Shown: positions 26,910 through 35,781 of the stretch, one piece after another
Position numbering within the stretch: the first letter of the stretch is position 1
How the letters are laid out: each line of letters begins with the position of its first letter
DNA from: Oscillatoria princeps RMCB-10
GTDB taxonomy: Bacteria > Cyanobacteriota > Cyanobacteriia > Cyanobacteriales > Oscillatoriaceae
Assembly: GCA_019359235.1 (NCBI GenBank)
Contig: JAHHHT010000011.1
Coordinates: 62,001-126,000, forward strand
Length of the DNA: 64,000 nucleotides
Direction: 5' to 3'
Translations under genes and position numbers: made by a program
Notes under the pieces: generated by a model
Database searches by the model: none
Told to the model about the DNA's origin: nothing
Seen by the model: only the letters and a program-made list of their open reading frames with translations

Positions 26910-29525
26910 TTACTCCTCCTCATCCTCCACCGGCAGCGTATACTCTTTCATCTCCGCTGCCAAATCCAGGGGGAAAGGTAGCTGCGTCGCATCACTGTAA
27001 TTTATTGCAACGTGCCGCAACTCATGCACGAGTGCCGCCCAGTGTGCCGGTTCATCACCTTCTTGAAGACCGGCAACCGTAATTTCAATCATTTGTGGGT
27101 TCGATGCCTGTTTGTTGGGCGCAGGAGGAAGCCACTCACCTTTACTGTTTGGGACTCGGATAAATTTGGATAAATTTTTGCTCACACCTGTCTGCTGGGC
27201 TGATTTTTGGGCAGTGCTGGCGAAAACTCGGTCGCTTATGCGGAAAAGACCTTTCGTAAAACCGACTTCATCTTCATCTTGCGCGTAATATTCGGGTGTT
27301 TCGCGCCCACTGCTGTCCCGCACGCGCACAATCCGAAGTCCCTCCCAATCTTCGATGGGAGTTGGCGTTTCATTGGCGGGGTTCTGCCCAAACGTCAGCC
27401 GGTCGCATTGGATATGTGTGTTTGTCAGCCAATGCCAAGTTGACCGCAGGTTCTGGGCGTGACAGATTAAAAGAGTATTTTCGGGAAGATTCTTGTCAAT
27501 TGCTTCTTTAATGAAATCTATGGCGTCTTTCTGAGCGCCGTACCCTTTAGCTTGTCCTTGCGCGATCGCCAGCAGCGCTTGTGGGTAGGGCAGCCAGTCC
27601 TTAAATCCAGGAGCGAACGCATAGATTTGGCCGCTATACCATTCCAGATAAACCATCACCGGCAAAAAGGCTGCGTAATGCTTTATCATCCACAGCCCGA
27701 CACAATTAAGTTCAGGTTTGGGGAGAGATTCGAGAAACTTGGGGTCTTTTTTGTTGCGGTTGCTGTATTCCAATTTTTCCCCAAGTGGCCACACTCCCAA
27801 CTGGCGCAGCCCATCCAGCACTGCCTTTTTCGCACGCTCAGGCAAACTCTCAATATCCGCATCAGGGTTGATAAATTGCGTCAGTCTGCCGGTGTGGGCA
27901 AATCCCAGACGGATTGCGTGTTTTGGATCGGTACGCTCGTCAAATGATTCTGCCCCTTGCAACTCTATGAATGCTACAATAGAATGTGACGCTTTGCCAA
28001 GCTGCTGAGATATCTGTTTGCAGCGATATCGGATAGCCTTATGGAGTCGTTCTGTGGAATCCTCGGTATCTGCATCAATCTCCAGAGGAGCGCCAATTTC
28101 ACCCAAAGGAGTTAAGCGCACAGTCAGGCTTAATTCTGGAGTTTCCCAAGTGTGCGGGAAGGATGCCGGTTCTTCCTGCAGCCCGAGACAATCGCGCACA
28201 GCATTAATCAGGGCGTCGCGCACCAACTCCGATTGATGCCAGATTTCCAGGGTAAGCTGCCGGTTAACAGCTTTACCTACAGCGAGGTGTCGCTGCGACA
28301 GAGATATCGAGTCATCAGCAAAGGGAGTTTGCCTTTTAGGTAAACTGTACTGAACCCTTTCAAAAGGTTCTACAAACTTCACCCCCTCCTGTTTGAGTAA
28401 ATCTGCAATCTTTTCAGAAACCCGGCTGCGATCTCCTGGCATAACCCCAGCCCTGACACCGCAATCCGGTTTGAGGCCAGTACGGTAAACAAGGGCAGCA
28501 CTTGTGCGGCCATTCTTAATATTAATATTGAGGGCTTCTTCTGGGTTTTGAAAAATGTCCGCCGGCAACGGGAAGGGATGTTTGAATTGCAACTCCTTGA
28601 GCAACTCCGCTAACTTGCTCCCCCACGCATAGTTATTGCCATATCGCCGGATTGGAGCCACCTGAAAGCTATTTGACAGCGGGAATCCCTCAATCCACGG
28701 CACACTGGTGAGCAGATAGATGCTGGTTTCTTTTCCGTCTGTCGGCGGGTTAATCGTAGCGCCACCCCAGCGCCGCAAACCTACATCAATATAAAGTCCG
28801 GGAAATTCCTGGAAAGGCACCGTCTGAACGCTTAAAGTCAGCAGCAAAGAATATGGCCAGCGCTTTTTCCCCGGCTTGTAACAAAATGGTGGCCAAGAAA
28901 TTAATTCCGCACCGCTGTAACCAGGCGCGAGAGGAGCGCGACGAAATCTCAGCTGCTCTCGAGTGCAAAATTCCAGAATGCTGTCGTCACATTCAATATC
29001 TGTGTACTTTTCGCTCAAGCGGGCGGCAATTTCATCCGCAAACAGGATAAAACTATCGGATTTTACTGGTGCGGCTGTGCCGTTGCTACCTCTCCGCCAA
29101 TCAGTTATGTTAATCTGCTGTTTCTCCCAGCGCAAGTCATTAGGCTGCATTCTGGCTAGCAAATACTGCCGGTCGCCCTCAGACGCCTTCCGAAAGCTTG
29201 TCTTCACCCACGCCTGAACTATCAGGAACAGTTTATCGGTATCGATTTTTTGCCGGCTGTATATCCAGGTACGCCCGCCGAATATGTCTTGATAGCGGGC
29301 AATTGATATGATATCGGGAACCAGCGCCCGAAACGCCTTGTTGAGGTTGCCGATAGGGATGTTTGTCTCCTTGGGGTCGCGGTTTGTCACTCGGGCTTGC
29401 AAACTTTTAAGCGCTTCTTTCCATTTCTCCGGAAATTTTAAGGTAAAATAATCGCTGAACATATCTCCAGCTTCAGGCGAAAACTGGAAAGCAAGCGTGC
29501 GCAGGTGGTTGTACTGTGCGGGCAT
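26910..29525 (-). CDS. pPIWI_RE family PIWI/Argonaute-like protein
   Basis: An 871-aa protein. It lies third in a minus-strand three-gene set with a DinG-type helicase and a zinc/REase protein, the arrangement defined for the pPIWI_RE systems (Burroughs and Aravind). The C-terminal third (about 480-871) fits the RNase H-like PIWI fold of this family, with GLRIVRVRDSSGRETPEYY (about 730) and the late ALVHELRHVAINYSDATQLPFPLDLAAEM (about 830). The R and E that name the family are plausible there. The N-terminal half fits the family X/MID-like modules. No DEDX slicer tetrad is evident, so guide-directed binding rather than cutting is likely. 166 bases separate it from the helicase gene. Function is inferred; DNA-end recognition or defence has been proposed. 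Confidence 0.85.
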   Translation of the reverse strand: MPAQYNHLRTLAFQFSPEAGDMFSDYFTLKFPEKWKEALKSLQARVTNRDPKETNIPIGNLNKAFRALVPDIISIARYQDIFGGRTWIYSRQKIDTDKLFLIVQAWVKTSFRKASEGDRQYLLARMQPNDLRWEKQQINITDWRRGSNGTAAPVKSDSFILFADEIAARLSEKYTDIECDDSILEFCTREQLRFRRAPLAPGYSGAELISWPPFCYKPGKKRWPYSLLLTLSVQTVPFQEFPGLYIDVGLRRWGGATINPPTDGKETSIYLLTSVPWIEGFPLSNSFQVAPIRRYGNNYAWGSKLAELLKELQFKHPFPLPADIFQNPEEALNINIKNGRTSAALVYRTGLKPDCGVRAGVMPGDRSRVSEKIADLLKQEGVKFVEPFERVQYSLPKRQTPFADDSISLSQRHLAVGKAVNRQLTLEIWHQSELVRDALINAVRDCLGLQEEPASFPHTWETPELSLTVRLTPLGEIGAPLEIDADTEDSTERLHKAIRYRCKQISQQLGKASHSIVAFIELQGAESFDERTDPKHAIRLGFAHTGRLTQFINPDADIESLPERAKKAVLDGLRQLGVWPLGEKLEYSNRNKKDPKFLESLPKPELNCVGLWMIKHYAAFLPVMVYLEWYSGQIYAFAPGFKDWLPYPQALLAIAQGQAKGYGAQKDAIDFIKEAIDKNLPENTLLICHAQNLRSTWHWLTNTHIQCDRLTFGQNPANETPTPIEDWEGLRIVRVRDSSGRETPEYYAQDEDEVGFTKGLFRISDRVFASTAQKSAQQTGVSKNLSKFIRVPNSKGEWLPPAPNKQASNPQMIEITVAGLQEGDEPAHWAALVHELRHVAINYSDATQLPFPLDLAAEMKEYTLPVEDEEE

Positions 29526-29691
29526 CAGTGAAGTTCCTTGTTTTCATATATTGTAGCGGGCGATTCCAAGAGCGGCTACCCACACCCCAACGGGGGCGTT
29601 GAGAAAGGAGTCTGCTCAGCCCGCCTGCGCGGGCTTTGTTTGTCCAGCCCCATGTTTCAACATGGGGGTGCGTGATTATATTTTACCGTCA
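29526..29691. other. Gap between pPIWI_RE and helicase genes with hairpins
   Basis: Contains the inverted repeats CCCGCCTGCGCGGG and CCCCATGTTTCAACATGGGG. The sequence CATCAGYGAAGTTCCTT occurs at both edges (29523 and 29690), a short direct repeat that suggests an insertion between two formerly adjacent genes. Confidence 0.6.
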
Positions 29692-32600
29692 TCAGCGAAG
29701 TTCCTTAGTGAGTTTCTTGGTCTTTTTAATCGCTTCGTAGAACGGCTCATAGAGTGCTTTGACCAGTTGCTTTTCTCTTGGCGATATCTGGAATTGAGAA
29801 TTGGGTTCAAAATAGGGGCGCAGTACCTGTTCCATCCCAACTAGCAGGCTTGTAGCTGCCGTGTCGGGTTGTCCTTCCCCGGATGCCGTATTTGGGGCAA
29901 AGGCAGCATCACAGAAAAATACGCGAGCTGGACACCCCCCACGGATTAGACGCCCAATGACTTGCCAGATAGCCACCAGCTGATTCCATGTTACAGCTTC
30001 CCGCTCTTTTTTGGGCATGACTCTGTACATCATTGGCAGTTGCAAGAGGTTGCGCCAGCGAAGGAAGGCAGCTGTGCGGAAAAGGTTGCCCACTTTGTCT
30101 ATTGTAAGTGAGCTTGGGGGATTCGGCTGCTCAATCCCAGATAAATCTTGGGAATGCTCAATCGCCCAGCGGTTGATAGAGTAAATGGCATAGCTGATGT
30201 CCTTGGGATGTTCGTGGGGGCGGACTAGAAAGTAAGCCGCACCAATCGCTGCTTTGTTGTCGTCATTCAGAATGTTGTGCCCGCGCTCGATGGACAGCAA
30301 AGGAGCAATCAGAATCTGGGCTTCTTTGTCGGCTAACTTGTAAACAAGTCCTCGTGGCAAACCCTGACTGTCTTCTAACTCGTCATCATCAGAAATCAAA
30401 GGGATGCTCTTCCCCCGCCACGCTGACAGATTTTCCAAATAGCGGTATGCCAGATCTGCCTCCCTGTAACTGCCAACTACCAGCAGAATGCGCTTTCGAC
30501 CAACTTCGAGCTTGTCTAACTCTTTTTCCAGCAGACTCTTGCCTACCTTACCGCCAGGGAGTTTTCCGGTTTCTGTCAGTTTATTAAGGAGCTTGCGCAG
30601 CGCTGTCTCCCGCTGGTTGCCGGTGAGTCCTGAAACTTTGATTGGGCTGTTATCCTCATCTTTTAAAACCAGCAATTCAAACGCACTCTTATTTTTGATC
30701 GCGTCCACTTCTTTATCTGGAGAGCGCAACACCCCCGCCACCGGCACCTGTATGTGACACCCTGGCGATTTTCCCGCCCAGCTAGTTCCCGAAAGCAATA
30801 AAACGTGAGGTCCGGGAATTCCATCACTAGCGAACAGCTGGTGGAAGTTTAGCAACAAAGAGCGCCCCACACCCATACAGCGGAAAAATCTCAGATCGCC
30901 GGCACCTTCCGAACCGTCTATTGGGGGAACATACTGGAGTGCCAGCAAATTTCCCATCGGCGCTACGGGAATTACCGCAGAATAGTCATCTGGGGGGTGA
31001 TTGAACCATACCGAATCTGCCTTGTCAAGATTTAGCCTAACCTCGACTTGCTTCCAGTCAGCCCAAACCTGGTTGAGCCGGTCTAAAAGCACCGCCACCA
31101 AGAGGGCAAATTCCAGTTTGAACGCCGCTGATTCCAGCTGTTTCTCTGTCAGTGTCGCCGGCTTTCCCATTTCTTCTCGCTGCGTCTCAATCCATGCCTT
31201 CAGGCGTCGCCGCACCTGCTCGCCGTTTTCAGAAGCGAGCGCCTTGAGCGCCAAGTCAGCCAGCAAGCTGTCGTTTTTGTCTCCCAGAGGGTCATTAATA
31301 TACTGGTCAAACAACTCCTTCAGTTTTAGATCCCCTGAATGCTGTTCTATTTCCTGGCGGGGTGCCTCACTCAATTCTTGAGCCAGCTGACCAAACAAAA
31401 CCAGCTCAGTAAAGTATTCCGCATCATCAATCCATTTTCTAATCTCTGCATTAGTCAGAATGCGGTTATAGATGGCATCAGTTGCTAAATGAACGAGCCG
31501 GTGCGCCCGATTCCACCTCAAAACGCTTTCATCGTCCAGCTGTTCCCGCCCTCGCTGGTCTATCTGATCGTCAACGTGTTTGCGGAGTTTGTTCAGCCAA
31601 GCACTTTCTCCCCGACTCACTAAAGTCTGGCACGGACTGAACGTGCTGTCAAGCTGCATCTGCACTTGATCCGCTTCATCCACAATTACCAAGTCACTCC
31701 GCCGATACACCATCTCAGCAAACCGGATTTTGATGCCTTTGGGATCTTTTGCGGATTTTTGTTTTTTGCCACCAGACGCCTTTTTGCTGTCTGGGGGCGG
31801 TTCAGGAGACAGTTGCCGGGGAACCCAAGTATACACCAAACTAGCCGGTGTTGCAATCCAGATAGAAGCGCTGACTAAATCAAGCTGCGCCTGGTGAAAT
31901 TGGCACTGACTGTAGACGGGGCAGGTATATTGCTCATCTTCTTTTGATTGCAGATACAACTTCCCGCAAGGTCTGTGCGTCACCGGCAGCGGTTCATCTT
32001 TGCTCTCACCCCGCAACACTTCCAGCAGGCATTCCGTACTCAGCCAGTCGAATCCTGGGTGTTTTTGCGTTAGCGGTTCTAATGGGCTTTCAGCCGTAAC
32101 AACGCGGTGCAGCCTTTCGGTATGGCGCTCGCGACTTGATGCGCCCAAAATAGGAGCCACCGAAATCTCCAATTTCCTGAATTTCTCAGCCAGATTCAGC
32201 GCCCCAATCACATCTCCCACCACTAGAGTTACTTGAAGCCCCTTCTGCGCCGCCCAAACCGCAAGCACCTCCATCAGCGTTGATTTTCCTGATGATACCA
32301 TACCAATCAGGTGCGTCAGCCCCTTCAAAGTCAGCCGGCTGGCTGGGGTGAGGACATCGCTATTCTCCTCAAAAATCTCCATCTGTACCCTGCTCAGGCG
32401 TTCCCCCCATGATGAGTCTTTCTCCGCGCCGGTGCGCTCATCCATCCATTCCGCCGTTGCAATCAGTTCATCCCAGGAAACTGAAATCTCATCGCCCTTT
32501 GCCTTAATCGCATGGCTGTGACGTGCCGGTGGTGGGAATACTAATTCCTTGGGAATGGTGACGCTAGATATCTGATTTTTGTCATCGGGAAATAGGTAAG

Positions 32601-33087
32601 TTTTCTCTGAACCCCAGCGCACTGAATCTTGAGAGTGGGGAATGGCAGAGCGGAGAGTTTTCCCATAGACTTGATAGCGCTCCGGGCAAATGCTAACAGG
32701 GCGCTGTGCTGCGGGAGTCTCTAGCTTTTCCTCAACGTCATAACCTCGAACGCGCTCGTTGAGCTGCCGGTACGTCTTTAGTGTCCCTTCCCACTTATAC
32801 GGACTTCTCAAATGAGAGAGAAGATATCGCGCATTGCCCAGCATCTGTAGCTGTTCTTGGCTCCAGTTAGCGGTTAAGGTGGGAAAGGTATAGCCGGTCA
32901 GCAGCACCCACAGGGCTTTTGCTGGCTCGCCCGGCGCTAGCTGAGACAGCAGATAAAGACCTAACTCGACTTCGCAAAGCGCGTGAATCTTTCGAGTCAG
33001 CTCTCGACCATTACCCTGTTCATTTTGCGGCCAGCTTTTCTTGAATTGCTCTGCCAAATCCTTCTGCCAGTTTCTTGGATCGCGCAT
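29692..33087 (-). CDS. pPIWI_RE-associated DinG-type helicase
   Basis: A 1131-aa protein. SF2 DinG/XPD-like motifs: Walker A IGMVSSGKSTLMEV (about residue 265), DEAD box VIVDEADQVQ (about 469), LLLSGTSWAGKS (about 766) and motif VI WQVIGRLIRGG (about 1044). Four cysteines around 380-420 (PCGKLYLQ, EQYTCPVYSQCQFHQ) match the position of the Fe-S or zinc cluster of this helicase class. It starts one base after the stop of the REase gene (TGAcATG), so the two are translationally coupled. It is expected to unwind DNA for the PIWI partner. Assignment rests on motifs plus gene order. Confidence 0.87.
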   Translation of the reverse strand: MRDPRNWQKDLAEQFKKSWPQNEQGNGRELTRKIHALCEVELGLYLLSQLAPGEPAKALWVLLTGYTFPTLTANWSQEQLQMLGNARYLLSHLRSPYKWEGTLKTYRQLNERVRGYDVEEKLETPAAQRPVSICPERYQVYGKTLRSAIPHSQDSVRWGSEKTYLFPDDKNQISSVTIPKELVFPPPARHSHAIKAKGDEISVSWDELIATAEWMDERTGAEKDSSWGERLSRVQMEIFEENSDVLTPASRLTLKGLTHLIGMVSSGKSTLMEVLAVWAAQKGLQVTLVVGDVIGALNLAEKFRKLEISVAPILGASSRERHTERLHRVVTAESPLEPLTQKHPGFDWLSTECLLEVLRGESKDEPLPVTHRPCGKLYLQSKEDEQYTCPVYSQCQFHQAQLDLVSASIWIATPASLVYTWVPRQLSPEPPPDSKKASGGKKQKSAKDPKGIKIRFAEMVYRRSDLVIVDEADQVQMQLDSTFSPCQTLVSRGESAWLNKLRKHVDDQIDQRGREQLDDESVLRWNRAHRLVHLATDAIYNRILTNAEIRKWIDDAEYFTELVLFGQLAQELSEAPRQEIEQHSGDLKLKELFDQYINDPLGDKNDSLLADLALKALASENGEQVRRRLKAWIETQREEMGKPATLTEKQLESAAFKLEFALLVAVLLDRLNQVWADWKQVEVRLNLDKADSVWFNHPPDDYSAVIPVAPMGNLLALQYVPPIDGSEGAGDLRFFRCMGVGRSLLLNFHQLFASDGIPGPHVLLLSGTSWAGKSPGCHIQVPVAGVLRSPDKEVDAIKNKSAFELLVLKDEDNSPIKVSGLTGNQRETALRKLLNKLTETGKLPGGKVGKSLLEKELDKLEVGRKRILLVVGSYREADLAYRYLENLSAWRGKSIPLISDDDELEDSQGLPRGLVYKLADKEAQILIAPLLSIERGHNILNDDNKAAIGAAYFLVRPHEHPKDISYAIYSINRWAIEHSQDLSGIEQPNPPSSLTIDKVGNLFRTAAFLRWRNLLQLPMMYRVMPKKEREAVTWNQLVAIWQVIGRLIRGGCPARVFFCDAAFAPNTASGEGQPDTAATSLLVGMEQVLRPYFEPNSQFQISPREKQLVKALYEPFYEAIKKTKKLTKELR

Positions 33088-33088
33088 G

Positions 33089-34201
33089 TCACACCCCCAA
33101 CTTCTTTTTCACTTTGTCAATTAAGTCACTTTCAAACAAGGCGTCAGTCTTGTTTTTCAGAACCCTCTCAGCAGCTTCTCGAAATGCGTTGAGATAATAA
33201 CTTTGCTTGCGGCGCTCGTCAGGAAAAACAAAATAGGCCCGCTCCCAGGGTGGGTCAGAGGGGATAGGCTCGACTTTTTTGGCTAGCGCAAAGGAGTTTT
33301 TCCAATCCTTGACATCAATCGCCCACGCTTCCCCATCTGGAAAAACTATCCGCAAATCATATCTATCAAATTCAGGCCAGAGTTTGACTTCAAGGTTTCC
33401 GCCCAGTTCCTGGAGTCGCTTTTCCAAACGCAGTTCAGGAATACCGGGTGTGGCAATATAGCGCCGCAGCCCTTGCTTCAGCCAGTAAACTTCTTCCTGT
33501 TTGTGAATCCTCCTCCCCGTTGCGCCGTCACCGGCGTAATCGCACATATCGCAAACCCGACCTTTTTTGATGTGGTGCCTCAACAAATTGCCGCAGTTCG
33601 GACAGCACTGATAGCAATCCCCTACTAAGCAGGAGTCGGGTGCCGGTTCATAAGCTTCCTCTAGCGGTTTTGTCAGCGCTTCTGGATTTAGGTTTAGACG
33701 CCTCTTCACTAAATCGCTCTCAGTTGCTACAGGGTGAGTGATGATGAAACGCCGAAACTCAACATAGGCGTCAGGTGCGTTAGCCTGCTGGCTGATTTCA
33801 AATACGCTATATATAATCCGTTTTTGAGTGAGTTCAGCCAGCACCTGGGAATTCGAGCCGGCTAACTCCGCCAAATTAGAGCAGACTTGGGTGGGAATTT
33901 GGTCGTCGAGCAGTGTGTCGTCTGAGCTGAAATTATATTCTGGCAGTTCGAGTGGCCAATCCTTCAAAGGACTTTGCTGGCACCAGCTCAGTAAGTCTGG
34001 CACACTTTTGGGTCGCGCCGCGCCTTTGAGCAAACAGAGTTTACTCAGCTGGCTGAAACCCAGCTGCAGCGGAGCGGGATATGGCAGTTTTGCCGGTTTG
34101 CCACCTTGGACTTTTTCTGCCAATTGCATAATGCCGGTGGCAATCCGGATTAGCGTCAGCTCGTCAGGCGACAGCTCTGGGACAGTGTAGCTACCAGTCA
34201 T
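33089..34201 (-). CDS. REase/zinc-finger protein of the pPIWI_RE island
   Basis: A 370-aa protein from ATG 34201; longer frames run into a repeat. After an all-helical N-terminal region comes a zinc ribbon CCPNC..CDMC (about residues 199-225). Next is a PD-(D/E)XK nuclease core with RYDLRIVF (about 281) and WAIDVKDWKNS (about 297), giving D...DxK. This is the first gene of the three-gene set and matches the REase associated with pPIWI_RE. A GTAGGGTGCGTTCCC palindrome and other repeats lie upstream, so the operon promoter is probably between 34202 and 34350. Confidence 0.83.
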   Translation of the reverse strand: MTGSYTVPELSPDELTLIRIATGIMQLAEKVQGGKPAKLPYPAPLQLGFSQLSKLCLLKGAARPKSVPDLLSWCQQSPLKDWPLELPEYNFSSDDTLLDDQIPTQVCSNLAELAGSNSQVLAELTQKRIIYSVFEISQQANAPDAYVEFRRFIITHPVATESDLVKRRLNLNPEALTKPLEEAYEPAPDSCLVGDCYQCCPNCGNLLRHHIKKGRVCDMCDYAGDGATGRRIHKQEEVYWLKQGLRRYIATPGIPELRLEKRLQELGGNLEVKLWPEFDRYDLRIVFPDGEAWAIDVKDWKNSFALAKKVEPIPSDPPWERAYFVFPDERRKQSYYLNAFREAAERVLKNKTDALFESDLIDKVKKKLGV

Positions 34202-34579
34202 TTTTTCATCTTTGGGGGCCGGCCCGCTCCTGTCAAAACTATATGTTCTGTTATAAACCTTCTTGATTTTTTTGTCAACTCTACCCGTAGTGCCGGTGCG
34301 GTTATGCGCCAGACTGGGCCACCGGCAGCGACGTTCGCCAGAGTGTAACTCGTAGGGTGCGTTCCCTAAGAGGGAACGCACCCTACCCCTAACCTCAGGG
34401 GGCGGAGGGAACGCCTGTCCTACGTCCTAACCCATCTTGTCCCCCCTCCCCGCGTGCGGGGAGGGGGTTAGGGGGTGGGGTTCTTCCGCCCCATGCCCCA
34501 TGCCCCAAGCCCCAAGCCCCCAGCCCCAAGCCCACCCGTGCCAATATATATAGTAGCCCCTGACAATTCCCCAACTCCC

Positions 34580-35098
34580 ATGCAAAGCGAACCCATCTCC
34601 AGCCGCTTGCCCAAGGTTCAAATCTGGCGCAGGGGGTGCGCCTTCTCCATCGACGCGCTGCCGGTGCTCCTGATTGGCCCACTGCTGGGAGGGAGTTGGC
34701 TGGCTCAACTCATCGTTTGGCTGATCTTGCGAATCGTCGTCCCTTCCCGCACCCAGGGCCAAAGCTTCGGGCGCTGGGCCTTCGACATGCGCGTCGTAGA
34801 CGAACGCACCGGCAAAACCCCCGGAATTCTTGAACTCTTCAAACGGGAAGGGACTGCCGGCATTGGCCTCATCTTGGCCATCACCGGCTTCACCAACCTC
34901 AGCCCCAGCACCGCCCAGTACATGCTGCTGCTGCTTCCCGTGGCCATCGACTGCGGCGTGGCCAACTTCGACCCCCAGCTGCAGCAAGCCTTCCACGACC
35001 GCATCGCCGGCACTCTGGTCATCGCCACCCGCCGGGGCTACTCCCTCGATCTAAAAATTAAGCGCTGGGTTGCGCAGTTGCGCCGTTTTGTGAAATAA
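34580..35098 (+). CDS. RDD family membrane protein
   Basis: A 172-aa protein starting at ATG 34580. It has the RDD pattern: WRRGCAFSIDALPVLLIGPLLGG (R and D in the first helix), TQGQSFGRWAFDMRVVDERTGKTPG, then helices ITGFTNLSPSTAQYMLLLLPVAIDC and the final D of QQAFHDRIAGTLVI. RDD proteins are small integral membrane proteins of unclear transport function. The DNA before the start is repetitive (GCCCCATGCCCCA). Confidence 0.87.
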   Translation: MQSEPISSRLPKVQIWRRGCAFSIDALPVLLIGPLLGGSWLAQLIVWLILRIVVPSRTQGQSFGRWAFDMRVVDERTGKTPGILELFKREGTAGIGLILAITGFTNLSPSTAQYMLLLLPVAIDCGVANFDPQLQQAFHDRIAGTLVIATRRGYSLDLKIKRWVAQLRRFVK

Positions 35099-35144
35099 TA
35101 GTTATTTGCGTTTAAATCTGTATCCCTTTTAACCCGGCAAATTT

Positions 35145-35333
35145 ATGGCTAAGGGCGTCCGCCTGATCATTACCTTGGAATGCACCGAGTGTCGCTCAAA
35201 CACCGCAAAGCGCACTGCGGGCGTATCCCGCTACACCACCACCAAGAACCGGCGCAACACCACCGCCCGGTTAGAACTCAAAAAGCACTGCCCTCACTGC
35301 AACAAGCACACAGTCCACAAAGAAATCAAGTAG
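35145..35333 (+). CDS. rpmG: 50S ribosomal protein L33
   Basis: A 62-aa protein, [17 protein letters not shown], with the four zinc cysteines in CTEC and CPHC, and the expected [10 protein letters not shown]. It forms a pair with rpsR 127 bases downstream, the order found in cyanobacteria and plastid genomes. Confidence 0.97.
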   Translation: MAKGVRLIITLECTECRSNTAKRTAGVSRYTTTKNRRNTTARLELKKHCPHCNKHTVHKEIK

Positions 35334-35416
35334 GGACTGGGGATTGGGCCTTGGGCCACAGCTCAGGGGCCAGGGACATTGGACATGGCTCGCCGGTCAC
35401 TGACCGCCGAAACCTG

Positions 35417-35458
35417 ACAACAGACAACCGACAACAGACAACCGACAACAGACAACTG
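35417..35458. repeat. Heptanucleotide tandem repeat directly before rpsR
   Basis: Six units alternating ACAACAG and ACAACCG (last ACAACTG), ending two bases before the rpsR ATG. Such STRR heptamers are typical of filamentous cyanobacteria. They occupy the Shine-Dalgarno position, so rpsR has no canonical ribosome site. Confidence 0.9.
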
Positions 35459-35460
35459 CT

Positions 35461-35676
35461 ATGGCTTACTTTCGTCGCCGCGTTTCTCCGATTAAACCAG
35501 GAGACCCCATCGACTACAAAGATGTCGAACTGCTCCGCAAATTCATCACGGAGCGTGGTAAAATATTGCCGCGTCGCATTACAGGTCTGACTGCCAAACA
35601 GCAGCGAGACATGACAAAAGCGATCAAACAGGCTAGGCTTGTGGCTTTGCTGCCCTTCGTCAACCAAGAAGGATAA
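35461..35676 (+). CDS. rpsR: 30S ribosomal protein S18
   Basis: A 71-aa protein, [28 protein letters not shown], with the conserved [11 protein letters not shown] and QAR segments of S18. Length is normal. Probably cotranscribed with rpmG and followed by rnr 105 bases later, the same order as in other cyanobacteria. Confidence 0.97.
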   Translation: MAYFRRRVSPIKPGDPIDYKDVELLRKFITERGKILPRRITGLTAKQQRDMTKAIKQARLVALLPFVNQEG

Positions 35677-35781
35677 TCAAAAAGCTGAAGTGGAAAGGCT
35701 GAAAGCTGAAAATTCAACCTTGACACTTCACACCACACACTTAATACTTTATATTTTATAGTTCATTCGTCAAATAAGCTT

